From: Paenibacillus sp. 1_12
Lineage (GTDB): Bacteria > Bacillota > Bacilli > Paenibacillales > NBRC-103111
Reading direction: 5' to 3'
Length of the DNA: 64,000 nt
NCBI RefSeq assembly: GCF_900114475.1
Contig: NZ_FOTE01000001.1
Span: forward strand, 313,306-377,305
This document shows positions 45,800 to 55,047 of the stretch, one piece after another; within the stretch, counting starts at the first letter, position 1; each line of letters begins with the position of its first letter. Under the pieces are notes generated by a model. It saw only the letters and a program-made list of their open reading frames with translations. It was not told where the DNA came from and did no database searches. The position numbers and the translations under genes were made by a program.

Positions 45800-47182
45800 A
45801 TGAACTCTTCCGCCAAGCTTCAACGCAAGCAGCCCAATGTCATCGTGTTTTTTACCGATCAACAGCGCTGGGATACGACTGGTGTCCATGGAAATCCGCT
45901 TGGGCTAACACCGAATTTCGATCAAATGGCACGCCAGGGAACCCATCTGGAGCATGCTTTCACTTGCCAGCCAGTCTGTGGACCGGCGCGGTCCTGCCTC
46001 CAAACCGGATTGTATGCCACCTCGACAGGCTGCTACAGGAATGGCATTCCGCTTCCTCAAGAGCTGCCCACGTTGGCGGGGTATTTTAACGATGCCGGTT
46101 ATGACACCGGCTATATCGGCAAATGGCATCTAGCCGTAACCCGCGATCAGCCGGTACCCGAGCATTTACGCGGAGGCTACAAGTATTGGCTTGCTGCTGA
46201 TGCATTGGAGCATACGTCCGATGCTTATGAAACGCTGCTATACGACAATAACAACCAGCCGGTCAAGCTCCCAGGTTACCGCGTCGATGCGCTGACTGAT
46301 GCGGCCGTCCGCTTTATCGACGACCGCAAGGACAAGCCGTTTTTTCTGTTTCTGTCCTACCTGGAGCCGCATCATCAGAACCATCGTGATGATTATCCCG
46401 CACCCGATGTGTACAGGGATATGTATACATCACGGTGGGTCCCGCCCGATCTGGCCGCTCTTGGAGGAACTGCCCATCAGCACCTGGGCGGCTATTACGG
46501 AATGGTCAAACGGCTCGATGAAGGGCTTGGAAGAATCAGAGATGCACTGCGCAGTCTGCACTTGACTGAGGATACCATTATTTTGTTTACGTCCGACCAC
46601 GGTTCGCATTTCAAGACACGTAATTCCGAGTACAAACGCTCCTGCCATGAAAGCTCAATCCGTGTGCCGAGCGCCTTATACGGGTCACAATTTACAGGTG
46701 GCGGCAGCGTAAGAGAGCTGGTCAGCCTCGTTGATTTCGTGCCTACCCTGCTCGATGCAGCTGGGATTGAGGTTCCCGACCATATGCAGGGTAGATCCGT
46801 CGTCCCTTTACTGTATAATAGCCGAGACAACCGCCCGGAATGGCCCGCAGAAGTATTTGTGCAAATCAGCGAGTCACAAACAGGACGGGCTATCCGTACG
46901 CAACGCTGGAAATACAGCGTCACTTCCCTAATAAAAGGTGATCCCGTTCAAACTGCATCCTCTGAGCGATATATCGAGGAATTTCTGTATGACCTCTACG
47001 CGGACCCTTACGAACTCTCCAATTTGGTCGGAATGGACTCCCATCGCAAAGTTGCGGATCAGCTGCGCGAAACGCTAATTCGCCGTATGGTCGAAGCTGG
47101 AGAAGCCGCACCGATCATTGACGCAGCTCCTGCTGCCGCGTATGGTCAAAGAAAAGTACGTGAGTATGAAATATTCGAGTAA
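45800..47182 (+). CDS. Sulfatase (Cys type, formylglycine-dependent)
   Basis: 460 residues of the type I sulfatase family. Start PNVIVFFTDQQRWD (metal Asp), catalytic C60-G-P-A-R64 in CQPVCGPARSCLQTG (the C-x-P-x-R site modified to formylglycine), GYIGKWHLA and LFTSDHGSHFKTRNSEYKRSCHESSIRVP. No signal peptide, so it would remove sulfate from imported molecules such as sulfated sugars or choline sulfate. The maturase needed for formylglycine is not in this window. ATG with AAGGAG 12 bases upstream. Confidence 0.92.
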   Translation: MNSSAKLQRKQPNVIVFFTDQQRWDTTGVHGNPLGLTPNFDQMARQGTHLEHAFTCQPVCGPARSCLQTGLYATSTGCYRNGIPLPQELPTLAGYFNDAGYDTGYIGKWHLAVTRDQPVPEHLRGGYKYWLAADALEHTSDAYETLLYDNNNQPVKLPGYRVDALTDAAVRFIDDRKDKPFFLFLSYLEPHHQNHRDDYPAPDVYRDMYTSRWVPPDLAALGGTAHQHLGGYYGMVKRLDEGLGRIRDALRSLHLTEDTIILFTSDHGSHFKTRNSEYKRSCHESSIRVPSALYGSQFTGGGSVRELVSLVDFVPTLLDAAGIEVPDHMQGRSVVPLLYNSRDNRPEWPAEVFVQISESQTGRAIRTQRWKYSVTSLIKGDPVQTASSERYIEEFLYDLYADPYELSNLVGMDSHRKVADQLRETLIRRMVEAGEAAPIIDAAPAAAYGQRKVREYEIFE

Positions 47183-47202
47183 AAGTGTATTCAAATCAAA
47201 CC

Positions 47203-47231
47203 GTGACTCATCGTTCTTAAAATGGTATAAT
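47203..47231 (+). promoter_or_regulatory. Sigma-A-like promoter of the aminotransferase gene
   Basis: GTGACT (47203-47208), 17-base spacer, consensus TATAAT (47226-47231), about 54 bases before the ATG. Confidence 0.6.
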
Positions 47232-47284
47232 ATTGCCGAACTATTTAGGTAATCCCATATGGAAGACGGAAGGATGAAACTTCA

Positions 47285-48592
47285 ATGAACCCTCTTGCTC
47301 AACAGCTCAACAATACGATTGCGAATGAAAATACGCATGTGTATGAAATGCTTTCCAATCTGGGAAAAGAAATATATTTTCCAAAGGTGGGCATTTTGAG
47401 CCAATCAGCTGAAGCCAAGGTAAAAGCAACAACCTTTAATGCCACAATCGGTACCGCACTCGAAAACGGAAAGCCGATGCATCTCAAGGTTATTCAGGAT
47501 ACATTATCCGCATATAATCCAAAGGATCTTTATGAGTATGCTCCACCTGCCGGTAAGCCAGAGCTTCGTACCGCATGGCGCAAAAAAATGCTTGAAGAGA
47601 ATCCTTCCTTAACCGATAAAGGTCTGGGCAATCCGGTCGTCACGAATGCGCTAACCCATGGCTTAAGCATCGTAGCTGATCTGTTTACCGAGGCTGGCGA
47701 TACCGTCATTATTCCCGATAAAAATTGGGAAAACTACGAGCTAACCTTCGGGATTCGCCGAGGAGCCGATATTTTGAATTATCCGCTGTATAATAGTGAA
47801 CGCCGCTTTAACGCTGAAGGTTTGCGTGAAGCTTTACTCGCTCAGAAGGATAAAGGCAAAGCAGTCGTGCTCTTGAATTTCCCGAATAACCCAACAGGTT
47901 ATACGCCTGGTGCTGAGGAAGGCAAACAAATCGTTGCTGTCATCAAAGAAGCGGCAGAAGCTGGAATTAATGTCGTTGCTGTCACCGATGACGCTTACTT
48001 CGGCCTATTCTTTGAAGATTCCATGCAGGAATCGTTGGCAGGTCAGCTTGCAGGTCTGCATCCTCGTGTATTATCCATCAAGATTGATGGAGCGACCAAG
48101 GAAGAATTCGTGTGGGGCTTCCGTGTAGGCTTCATCACCTATGCCGGACTCAGCGACTCTATGCTGGCTGCGTTGGAGCAAAAAACACTCGGTATCATCC
48201 GTGCTACCATTTCCAGCGGTCCTCATCCATCGCAAACGTTCGTGCTGCATGCTTTGAACGCTCCTGAATTCAAAGAGCAAAAGCAGGAAAAAGCAGCCAT
48301 CATGAAAGGCCGCGCCAACAAGGTCAAAAGTATTCTCGATACAGGCAAATATACAGCAAGCTGGGACTATTACCCGTTCAACTCAGGTTACTTTATGTGC
48401 CTTAAGCTGAAAACTGTTGATGCCGAAACCCTTCGCGTTCACCTGCTGAATGAATACGGGATCGGAACGATTGCTTTGGGCGAAACGGATCTGCGTGTTG
48501 CCTTCTCGTGCATCGAAGAAGTTAATCTGGAAGAGCTGTTTGATTCCATTTTCCGCGGAGTTCAGGATTTGGAAAAGGCATCAGCCAAGTAA
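47285..48592 (+). CDS. Class I/II aminotransferase
   Basis: 435 residues, PLP fold-type I. Conserved segments: YAPPAGKPELRTAW, VVTNALTHGLSIVADLFTEAGD, LLNFPNNPTGYTP, VTDDAYFGLF, and the PLP lysine K272 in KIDGATKEEFVWGFRVGF. The amino donor is not clear; the sequence resembles aspartate/aromatic-type aminotransferases of bacilli. Monocistronic with its own promoter and terminator. Confidence 0.87.
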   Translation: MNPLAQQLNNTIANENTHVYEMLSNLGKEIYFPKVGILSQSAEAKVKATTFNATIGTALENGKPMHLKVIQDTLSAYNPKDLYEYAPPAGKPELRTAWRKKMLEENPSLTDKGLGNPVVTNALTHGLSIVADLFTEAGDTVIIPDKNWENYELTFGIRRGADILNYPLYNSERRFNAEGLREALLAQKDKGKAVVLLNFPNNPTGYTPGAEEGKQIVAVIKEAAEAGINVVAVTDDAYFGLFFEDSMQESLAGQLAGLHPRVLSIKIDGATKEEFVWGFRVGFITYAGLSDSMLAALEQKTLGIIRATISSGPHPSQTFVLHALNAPEFKEQKQEKAAIMKGRANKVKSILDTGKYTASWDYYPFNSGYFMCLKLKTVDAETLRVHLLNEYGIGTIALGETDLRVAFSCIEEVNLEELFDSIFRGVQDLEKASAK

Positions 48593-48648
48593 ACGTATAT
48601 CCACAAGCTGAATAACTAATGCAAAGTGACTATTTGTTCAACAACTAG

Positions 48649-48695
48649 ATGAGCAGCGTAAAGTGTAATCCACTCTTTGCGATGCTCATTTTCTT
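48649..48695 (+). terminator. Terminator of the aminotransferase gene
   Basis: ATGAGCA (48649-48655) pairs with TGCTCAT (48683-48689), and inner AAAGTG with CACTCTTT, followed by TTTTCTTTG. Confidence 0.8.
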
Positions 48696-48762
48696 TGTAT
48701 ACACAGGCTTGTTCGATTTTCTAATATGCAGTAATTATGGAAGTGAGGAGGTCTAGAGCATA

Positions 48763-49575
48763 ATGGTATCATTGCAGCCTATAAAAAGAAGCCCGCTCAG
48801 GATATATCTGGGTAAAAAATATTACCGCTGCAAGCGCTATTTGGAATGGTATTTGGGTAAAACCAAATATGCTGCGACTAAAGATAAGACACTGCTGCCC
48901 TATACCATTTTCCAACATAAGACCCCCTTGCTCCGTGAATTAAAAAACGTAGATATGTGGCTGCAGCATAATAAAGTAAAGAACCTTAGAATTGCTTCGA
49001 ATACACTAAATCGTCTCGTTATAAAACCGGGAGAGACCTTTTCTTATTGGCGATTAATTGGCAATACCTCTAGAAGAAAAGGTTATGTGGATGGCATGAT
49101 ATTGTTCTATGGAAAGGTTACAACGGGAATCGGCGGAGGTTTATGCCAATTATCCAATTTGATATACTGGATGACTTTACATTCCCCTTTAACCGTTACG
49201 GAAAGGTATCGTCACAGCTACGATGTATTTCCTGATTCCCAAAGAAGCCAACCTTTTGGAAGTGGAGCCACATGTGCCTATAACTACCTTGATTTGCAAA
49301 TCAAGAATGAGACGAATCAGCATTATCAATTGGTTATTGATTTAACGGATACTCATTTGGTCGGAGAATGGAAAGCCGAGCTTCCACCAACCCAATCATA
49401 CGAAGTTTATGAGAAAGAACATTGGATAACCCGTGAGTTTTGGGGTGGTTATGTCAGACATAACCATATATACAGGAAAGTGTACAATATCGAAAATGAA
49501 CTCATAGATGATGAAATGATTACAGAAAATCATGCTATTATGATGTACGAACCTATGCTGCAGGCAGGAAATTGA
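48763..49575 (+). CDS. VanW family protein
   Basis: 270 residues. The VanW domain is clear: VIKPGETFSYWRLIGNTSRRKGYVDGMI, GIGGGLCQLSNLIYWMTLHSPLTVTERYRHSYD and PFGSGATCAYNYLDLQIKN. VanW occurs in some vancomycin-resistance clusters but its reaction is unknown; genomic copies in spore formers are usually not linked to resistance, and no van gene lies here. ATG with GAGGAGG upstream. No signal peptide. Confidence 0.9.
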   Translation: MVSLQPIKRSPLRIYLGKKYYRCKRYLEWYLGKTKYAATKDKTLLPYTIFQHKTPLLRELKNVDMWLQHNKVKNLRIASNTLNRLVIKPGETFSYWRLIGNTSRRKGYVDGMILFYGKVTTGIGGGLCQLSNLIYWMTLHSPLTVTERYRHSYDVFPDSQRSQPFGSGATCAYNYLDLQIKNETNQHYQLVIDLTDTHLVGEWKAELPPTQSYEVYEKEHWITREFWGGYVRHNHIYRKVYNIENELIDDEMITENHAIMMYEPMLQAGN

Positions 49576-49715
49576 TTCGTACTTTCACTTCTTACTGGAG
49601 ATTCAGACATATAAAGAGCCATATATACAAAATTTTGATTTGTAACCGATATATCATTGAGGTGGAATTGTAACGTCCATCATTTACCTATATTTAGGAG
49701 AAAGGAGTGAGTTAC

Positions 49716-50465
49716 GTGCAAGTTTCTTTTTCATCACGAGCTATAACCCAGAGCTCTCACGCTGGGATAAAAGTATTTGACAACAGTAAATTGTCCATTA
49801 AGAAAGCTGACAAAGATGACTCCGTGTCTATTAGTGAAGGGGCACGCAACATGTTTGCAAAAAACGATACTTTCAAAAAAAATGCGATGATTGAAGCCTT
49901 AATCAAACAAAAGGAAAACCTGCTGGAGAACAAAAATAAATTAGTGGAAAAAACTTTGAAAGATGGCGGTCAATTAGATACGATCAAGGACCAGATTAAG
50001 GAAATTGATCAGCAGCTCCGTTCCTTGGATCAACAAATTAGTCAACAACAAATAGACGATCAGCAAAAAGCATTAGGGCTCGATGAAGAAAGCAAGAAAC
50101 ATGCAAAGGCAGTAGCTGCTGAAACGAAAACGGATACTGAAGAACAGGCTGATCAACTGCATAACATTGCGAGCCTGGCCGGAAATCTGGATCAAATTCA
50201 AAAACTGTCTGCCCAGAAAAACTATATGCAAAGCGAAACACGGATTTTGAAAAATGAAATTAAAGCGGATGAGGCTCGATCTTTATCTAACCTTCCAGCA
50301 ACAGGAAAACGCGAGAAGGTATCGAATTTGAACAAAGGAATCGCTGATATTGAAAAACGAATCAGTGAAATGACACAGTCAACGACAGAGAAGCTCAAAG
50401 AAGTGAGCAAACCTTCAGACGACAACACAGCAAAAGAAGCCGCTGCTAACGATCTCCCCACCTGA
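49716..50465 (+). CDS. Coiled-coil protein, FlxA-like (tentative)
   Basis: 249 residues from GTG 49716 (GAAAGGAG 8 bases upstream; a GTG at 49707 overlaps it). Short Ser-rich start (MQVSFSSRAITQSSHAG), then charged heptad repeats such as LDTIKDQIKEIDQQLRSLDQQISQQQ from residue ~75 to 225. FlxA-like and structural coiled-coil proteins look like this, but composition alone drives the resemblance. No signal peptide. Function unknown. Confidence 0.6.
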   Translation: MQVSFSSRAITQSSHAGIKVFDNSKLSIKKADKDDSVSISEGARNMFAKNDTFKKNAMIEALIKQKENLLENKNKLVEKTLKDGGQLDTIKDQIKEIDQQLRSLDQQISQQQIDDQQKALGLDEESKKHAKAVAAETKTDTEEQADQLHNIASLAGNLDQIQKLSAQKNYMQSETRILKNEIKADEARSLSNLPATGKREKVSNLNKGIADIEKRISEMTQSTTEKLKEVSKPSDDNTAKEAAANDLPT

Positions 50466-50483
50466 AATTGGAAACGATAAACA

Positions 50484-50531
50484 AAATGGATAGAGAATCA
50501 GGATCTCCTGAATACTCTATCCATTTTTCTT
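50484..50531 (+). terminator. Terminator after the coiled-coil gene
   Basis: AAATGGATAGAG (50484-50495) with its exact complement (50515-50526), inner TCAGGA/TCCTGA, followed by TTTTTC. Strong. Confidence 0.88.
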
Positions 50532-50577
50532 GCCTTATACCCTGTGCAGCATCATATTTGATCCTTGCACATATTCC

Positions 50578-51150
50578 TCAAGATGACCAATAAGCAACAT
50601 CAGGATTCAGAACTGCGCCCACTTCGCCTTCCCTTACCAAGTCATAATCAAGATAACCTTCGTCATCCAAATAGTACACGTTTTGCTCATAAAATGCACA
50701 AAGGGTTTCCATAAACTTTTCAGGTGAAGCGTGAAGAACTTCCAGATCACCGTGATCGGCTAACAACAAATCACATATTTGTTCTACGCCCTCTTTCGAT
50801 CTATGGTAGCAAATATAATCACTTGCATAGTTTGTTAACAAAGGCAGCACAAGCTCGCCGTTCTCCTGCTTCCTGTCGATCAATAATTCAGATAACTGCT
50901 GCATCTCTTGCCGGTATTCATCAAGATGAATGAGCCGATAGCCCGGTATAAAGTCCATCAGTGTTTGATCCTCTGCATCTCTCCGGGTTCCGGCTATCCC
51001 ATCATATAATGCCTTTAACAATGGAGGCACCTCCGGTAGGATCTCATTGATACTGCTAGCCACTTCCTTATTGCTTCCCAGGCTTGGGATATATGCAGGA
51101 CGCAGTTGGGATGATAAATTCAAATATTGTTTGACCTGCTCTGATAACAA
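50578..51150 (-). CDS. SMI1/KNR4 (SUKH) family protein
   Basis: 190 residues. LPEVPPLLKALYDGIAGT, DFIPGYRLIHLDEYRQEM and a C-terminal acidic stretch (EGYLDYDLVREGE) are typical of SUKH-superfamily proteins, many of which are immunity proteins against contact-dependent nuclease toxins. No toxin gene is adjacent here, so other roles are equally possible. Start TTG with GGAGG about 10 bases upstream. It follows the flotillin operon and its terminator. Confidence 0.8.
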   Translation of the reverse strand: MLSEQVKQYLNLSSQLRPAYIPSLGSNKEVASSINEILPEVPPLLKALYDGIAGTRRDAEDQTLMDFIPGYRLIHLDEYRQEMQQLSELLIDRKQENGELVLPLLTNYASDYICYHRSKEGVEQICDLLLADHGDLEVLHASPEKFMETLCAFYEQNVYYLDDEGYLDYDLVREGEVGAVLNPDVAYWSS

Positions 51151-51167
51151 TTTAACTCGACCTCCTT

Positions 51168-51204
51168 AAAAAAAGCCACCCAGTTGACTCGAACCTGGAT
51201 GGCT
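51168..51204 (-). terminator. Terminator of the flotillin operon
   Basis: AGCCATCCAG pairs with CTGGGTGGCT on the minus strand, followed by seven T; it lies 38 bases after the floT stop. Confidence 0.85.
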
Positions 51205-51241
51205 CTTGTAAAAATACATGTTTAATTTACAGTTGATTTCC

Positions 51242-52840
51242 TTATTTATCTTCGGAAGATGCTGCATTTAAGTCCAAATTGATTAGTTTGCTTGGATCGA
51301 TCTTGCTGTGTGCAGGCTGCACTTCTTTAGGACTCGCAGGTGCTAACCGATTGGTCAGCCCTTTGACAAGCTCCTCCAGATCAATACCTGACACGCTTTT
51401 CAGCATGTCCGGAGCCGTAGCCATCAATTCAGTTACATATTTACTGACCTTTGTTGCACCACCGCCATTACCACCGGCATCAACAATAGTCAGCTTATCG
51501 ATATGCGACATTGGCTCAGCGATTTTGGCCGCCAGCTCAGGCAGCATCTTGACGATGATATCCAAGACAGCTGCTTCACCGAATTTCGCATACGCTTCGG
51601 CAAGCTTTTCCTTAGCCTCCGCTTCTGCAAACCCTTGAAGACGGATAACCTCCGCGTGTGCGATACCTTTGGCACGTTCAACGTTAGCTTCGGAATTACC
51701 CTTAGCCAAGCCAGCTTCTGCAATAGCGATCCCTGAAATACGTACCTGCTCAGCGTTGGCCTTAGCTTCAGCCTCGATCTGGTACTGTCTAGCATCCGCT
51801 TCACGCATCCGCCGGGATTTATCGGCTTCTGCCGCCTGTTCAATCGCATAACGGTCTGCATCCGCTTTTTTCTTGACCTCGGAATCGTATTGTTTTTCAC
51901 GCCGCAATATTTCTTTGGTTTCCAGATCGATTTCCCGCTCTTTACGAACAAGCTCTACCTTCATCTGCTCTTCTACAATAATTTGCTTCGACTTTGCTTC
52001 TTGTATACCATAAGCCTGATCGGCCTCCGCCTTAGCTACGTCTTGCTCCTTCTTAAATGAAGCAATCTTCAGCTGCTTATCCTTTTCCGACTCAGCAATA
52101 TTCGTGTCACGGGCAAGCTCAGCCTTCTGGCTTTGCTCCTCGGCATTGGCCTTTTGGATCCGTGCATCACGCGAAGCTTGGGCTTGGGCAATATCCGCGT
52201 CACGCTTAACTGCAGCAATCCGCGGTTTACCCAATGCATCGAGATATCCGTTATTGTCACGCAAATCCTTGATGGTAAAGGAAACGATTTGCAATCCCAT
52301 TTTACGTAGATCGATTGCCGAAACCTCTTGAACCTTTTGAGCAAAAATATCCCGGTTTTTATAAATATCCTCAACCGTCATGCTGCCGAGAATCGCCCGA
52401 AGATGCCCTTCCAGTACCTCTTGCGCTTCGCCTCGAAGCTCCTCATCACTTTTGCCGAGAAATTGCTCTGTAGCAGTCGCAACGTCCTCGATAGATCCGC
52501 CAACCTTGATGATGGCGACACCGTTAGCAAGTACCGGTACACCCTGCTCTGTATACACCTCAGGCGTCGCGATATCCAGTTTGTGTGACAAAAGTGAAAT
52601 AAACTGTGCCTGCTGGAATACGGGCAGGATGAAGGCACCGCCACCACGAATGATTTTTAATTTACGGTCAGTTTCGTCATTCATTACATTTTTGGAGCCT
52701 AAAAAGGAGCCTGTGATGATCATTGCTTTATCTGGGCTGACAGTTTTATACCGCGACCAAAATGCCAATCCAAGAATAACAAGAACAGCAATCAATAATA
52801 CAGGAATTGTTAAGTATTCATAGTTAGCCATAGACGACAA
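51242..52840 (-). CDS. floT: Flotillin-like protein FloT (YuaG)
   Basis: 532 residues. One N-terminal membrane helix (about 7-26), an SPFH/band 7 domain (~30-220, with NPILRKMGLQ-type segment IDLRKMGLQIVSFTIKDL), then a long Ala/Glu/Lys coiled coil (~220-460) with repeated AEAKANAEQVR-type heptads and a C-terminal MLPELAAKIAEPM. It scaffolds functional membrane microdomains. It follows yuaF by 31 bases. TTG start with AGGTGG upstream. The usual B. subtilis third gene yuaI is replaced by a SUKH gene after the terminator. Confidence 0.93.
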   Translation of the reverse strand: MSSMANYEYLTIPVLLIAVLVILGLAFWSRYKTVSPDKAMIITGSFLGSKNVMNDETDRKLKIIRGGGAFILPVFQQAQFISLLSHKLDIATPEVYTEQGVPVLANGVAIIKVGGSIEDVATATEQFLGKSDEELRGEAQEVLEGHLRAILGSMTVEDIYKNRDIFAQKVQEVSAIDLRKMGLQIVSFTIKDLRDNNGYLDALGKPRIAAVKRDADIAQAQASRDARIQKANAEEQSQKAELARDTNIAESEKDKQLKIASFKKEQDVAKAEADQAYGIQEAKSKQIIVEEQMKVELVRKEREIDLETKEILRREKQYDSEVKKKADADRYAIEQAAEADKSRRMREADARQYQIEAEAKANAEQVRISGIAIAEAGLAKGNSEANVERAKGIAHAEVIRLQGFAEAEAKEKLAEAYAKFGEAAVLDIIVKMLPELAAKIAEPMSHIDKLTIVDAGGNGGGATKVSKYVTELMATAPDMLKSVSGIDLEELVKGLTNRLAPASPKEVQPAHSKIDPSKLINLDLNAASSEDK

Positions 52841-52871
52841 TAAAATCCCACCTTTTCCATTTAATAATGAT

Positions 52872-53399
52872 TTAAATATTAAGCTCGGTTACCGCAAAAT
52901 CTCGGCCTCTTAACTCAACGATTACTACCTTTTGACCCTGCTTAATTTGCAAGCCTTCGAAGCTAACTGCCGGATAGTTGGATGTGCCAGAGTTCGTATG
53001 AATAATGATTTCTCCATAGCCAAGCGTCGGGATCGTAACCGAAACCTCAGCTGCCCTGCCAACCAAATCACCGACCGAATGTCCGATGGAATGCTCGGCC
53101 TTACTCATATTTCGCACAAAGAAAATGTAAATTAAAGCCGACAGTACAATTGCGATAAGTACCGCTAAAACAGCTATCAGCGTGACATCAAGCAGTGTAT
53201 ATTTGTGAAAAATGACACCTGCCGCGCCAAATGTGGTGATGCCCCCGACAATCACAATCGGTTGCAAAAAGTCAAAATGATCAAGATGCAATGCAGCCGC
53301 AGCACTATCCAGCCAGTGGCCAATCACTTCGCCGATCACAAGCGTTATCACGGCAAAAGCGATTCCAAATATTAAACAATTCCAATACACAATTAACAT
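52872..53399 (-). CDS. yuaF: NfeD-family membrane protein YuaF
   Basis: 175 residues: three or four membrane helices (about 6-26, 50-65, 75-100) then a C-terminal OB-fold (ADDLVGRAAEVSVTIPTLGYGEIIIHTNSG and KQGQKVVIVELRGRDFAV). NfeD proteins are encoded with flotillins and interact with them. First gene of the yuaF-floT operon. AGGAGAGG before the ATG. Confidence 0.9.
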   Translation of the reverse strand: MLIVYWNCLIFGIAFAVITLVIGEVIGHWLDSAAAALHLDHFDFLQPIVIVGGITTFGAAGVIFHKYTLLDVTLIAVLAVLIAIVLSALIYIFFVRNMSKAEHSIGHSVGDLVGRAAEVSVTIPTLGYGEIIIHTNSGTSNYPAVSFEGLQIKQGQKVVIVELRGRDFAVTELNI

Positions 53400-53485
53400 G
53401 GCGACATCCTCTCCTATCGGTATTAGCTCCAGTTGTTAAATTAATTAAGGGCAAATAGTCAAGTATGATTCTGTGCTTATCATAT

Positions 53486-53515
53486 ATTATACACGAAACC
53501 ACCCCCCCATGTCAG
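53486..53515 (-). promoter_or_regulatory. Promoter of yuaF-floT
   Basis: CTGACA (53515-53510), 18-base spacer, consensus TATAAT (53491-53486) on the minus strand. The B. subtilis operon uses sigma-W; I found no TGAAAC/CGTA pair at the right spacing here. Confidence 0.6.
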
Positions 53516-53530
53516 GTTTAGACAACATAA

Positions 53531-53566
53531 AGAAAAGCCTTCCAGGGTCTTAGTCCGGGAAGGCTT
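53531..53566 (-). terminator. Terminator of ilvA
   Basis: AAGCCTTCC and GGAAGGCTT (9 bp) with TTTTCTTT on the minus strand; 24 bases after the ilvA stop. Confidence 0.85.
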
Positions 53567-53589
53567 GTAGATTTATATTCATTTGAACA

Positions 53590-54843
53590 TCAAATTAGCA
53601 AATTAAACAAGGTAGGATTTTTATTAATCTCCACATATTTAATCCCTCTGCTCTCCATACGATCGATGAGGGGCTCATAGTCCTCTTTATTTTTCAACTC
53701 TATGCCGACCAGCGCCGGACCATTTTCTTTACTTGTTTTCTTCGTATATTCAAAGCGTGTAATATCATCGTTGGGTCCTAGCACCTCATCAAGAAACTCC
53801 CTAAGGGCTCCTGCCCGCTGTGGAAACTGAACGGTAAAATAATGCTTCAGCCCCTCATAAATCAGCGATCTTTCCTTAATCTCCTGCATCCTGTCGATAT
53901 CATTATTGCCGCCACTGATAATACAAACGACATTTTTCCCGGCAATCTGTTCTCGATAAAATTCCAGCGCCGTAATCGTCAAAGCACCTGCCGGCTCGGC
54001 GACAATCGCATTTTCATTATACAGTTCCAGAATCGTCGTACACACCTTGCCTTCGGGTACGACCAGAATATCGTCCACTACCCTTTGGCAAACCTCGTAG
54101 GTTAACTCCCCTACTCGCTTGACCGCCGTCCCATCAACGAACTTGTCAATCTCCGTTAATGTAACAATTTGGCCCTCATCGATAGATTGCCGCATAGAGG
54201 GTGCACCTGTAGCTTCAACACCGATTACCTGAGTAGATGGACTAATAGCCTTAATGTAGGTACCCACGCCTGCAACCAAGCCGCCGCCGCCAACACCTGC
54301 AAATACATAGTCCACTGGATCCTTCATGTCGTTCATCAGCTCGAGGCCTACGGTTCCTTGACCCGCCATCACCTTAAGATGATCAAACGGATGGACAAAC
54401 TGCATCCCCTCCCGCTCACTGTACAGCAGCGCTTCCCTTAAAGAATCATCGAAGGTGTCTCCGATCAGGATCACTTCCACGTAGGAAGCTCCGAACAGCT
54501 TGACCTGGGATATTTTTTGCCGTGGCGTCGTTGTTGGCATGAAGATTTTGCCTTGCACCTCAAGCGCCTTGCAGGAATAAGCCAAGCCTTGCGCATGATT
54601 ACCGGCACTGGCACAAACTACGCCCATGCGCAGCTTTTCTTCGGGCAGACTGCGCATCAGATTATACGCACCGCGAATTTTGAAGGAACGAACGACTTGC
54701 AAATCCTCACGCTTGAGGAACACGTTACAGTTATATTTGTCAGATAAAATGGAGTTTCTTTGTAGCGGTGTATGAACCACCACATCCTTTAACAAATGGC
54801 TTGCCAAGATGATGTCTTCCAGCTTGATTGTCTGATTGTCCAT
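53590..54843 (-). CDS. ilvA: Threonine dehydratase (threonine ammonia-lyase)
   Basis: 417 residues, converts threonine to 2-oxobutyrate and ammonia, the first step to isoleucine. PLP lysine K55 in VRSFKIRGAYN, Gly-rich phosphate loop VFAGVGGGGLVAGVG, SAGNHAQGLAYS, and one C-terminal ACT-like domain (~330-417) for feedback control by isoleucine. Start ATG 54843 with GGAGGG upstream; an earlier in-frame start at 54900 would add 19 residues and lacks a ribosome binding site. Size fits B. subtilis IlvA. Not next to other ilv genes. Confidence 0.93.
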   Translation of the reverse strand: MDNQTIKLEDIILASHLLKDVVVHTPLQRNSILSDKYNCNVFLKREDLQVVRSFKIRGAYNLMRSLPEEKLRMGVVCASAGNHAQGLAYSCKALEVQGKIFMPTTTPRQKISQVKLFGASYVEVILIGDTFDDSLREALLYSEREGMQFVHPFDHLKVMAGQGTVGLELMNDMKDPVDYVFAGVGGGGLVAGVGTYIKAISPSTQVIGVEATGAPSMRQSIDEGQIVTLTEIDKFVDGTAVKRVGELTYEVCQRVVDDILVVPEGKVCTTILELYNENAIVAEPAGALTITALEFYREQIAGKNVVCIISGGNNDIDRMQEIKERSLIYEGLKHYFTVQFPQRAGALREFLDEVLGPNDDITRFEYTKKTSKENGPALVGIELKNKEDYEPLIDRMESRGIKYVEINKNPTLFNLLI

Positions 54844-54933
54844 ATTACCCTCCACCGAATACATTTTTCTAATTATACACCCCGAGGACGGGTTGTCCAT
54901 AGTTTTCTTTTTGCAAATAGCAGCTTTACACGC

Positions 54934-54969
54934 AAAAAAACCGCTGCTATAAAAGCTTTCATAGCAGCG
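54934..54969 (-). terminator. Terminator of the 127-residue gene
   Basis: CGCTGCTAT (54942-54950) and ATAGCAGCG (54961-54969), extended by AAAGCTTT, then seven T on the minus strand. Confidence 0.88.
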
Positions 54970-55047
54970 ATTCCGTATGCAAGCATGTCTTTCAGGTTAT
55001 CTGTAGAGGTGCGTATCCATCATCTGACCCGTATGAAAAAGTTCAAT

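Noticed and set aside
48763-49575. Vancomycin resistance cluster suggested by VanW
   Set aside because: No vanH, vanA/B, vanX or vanRS nearby; lone VanW genes are common in spore formers.
51168-51204. Hairpin with GGTTCGAGTC resembling a tRNA T-arm
   Set aside because: No acceptor, D or anticodon arm around it; a T run follows, so it is a terminator.
53400-53530. Sigma-W promoter before yuaF
   Set aside because: No TGAAAC and CGTA pair at 16-17 bases; a sigma-A pair fits better.
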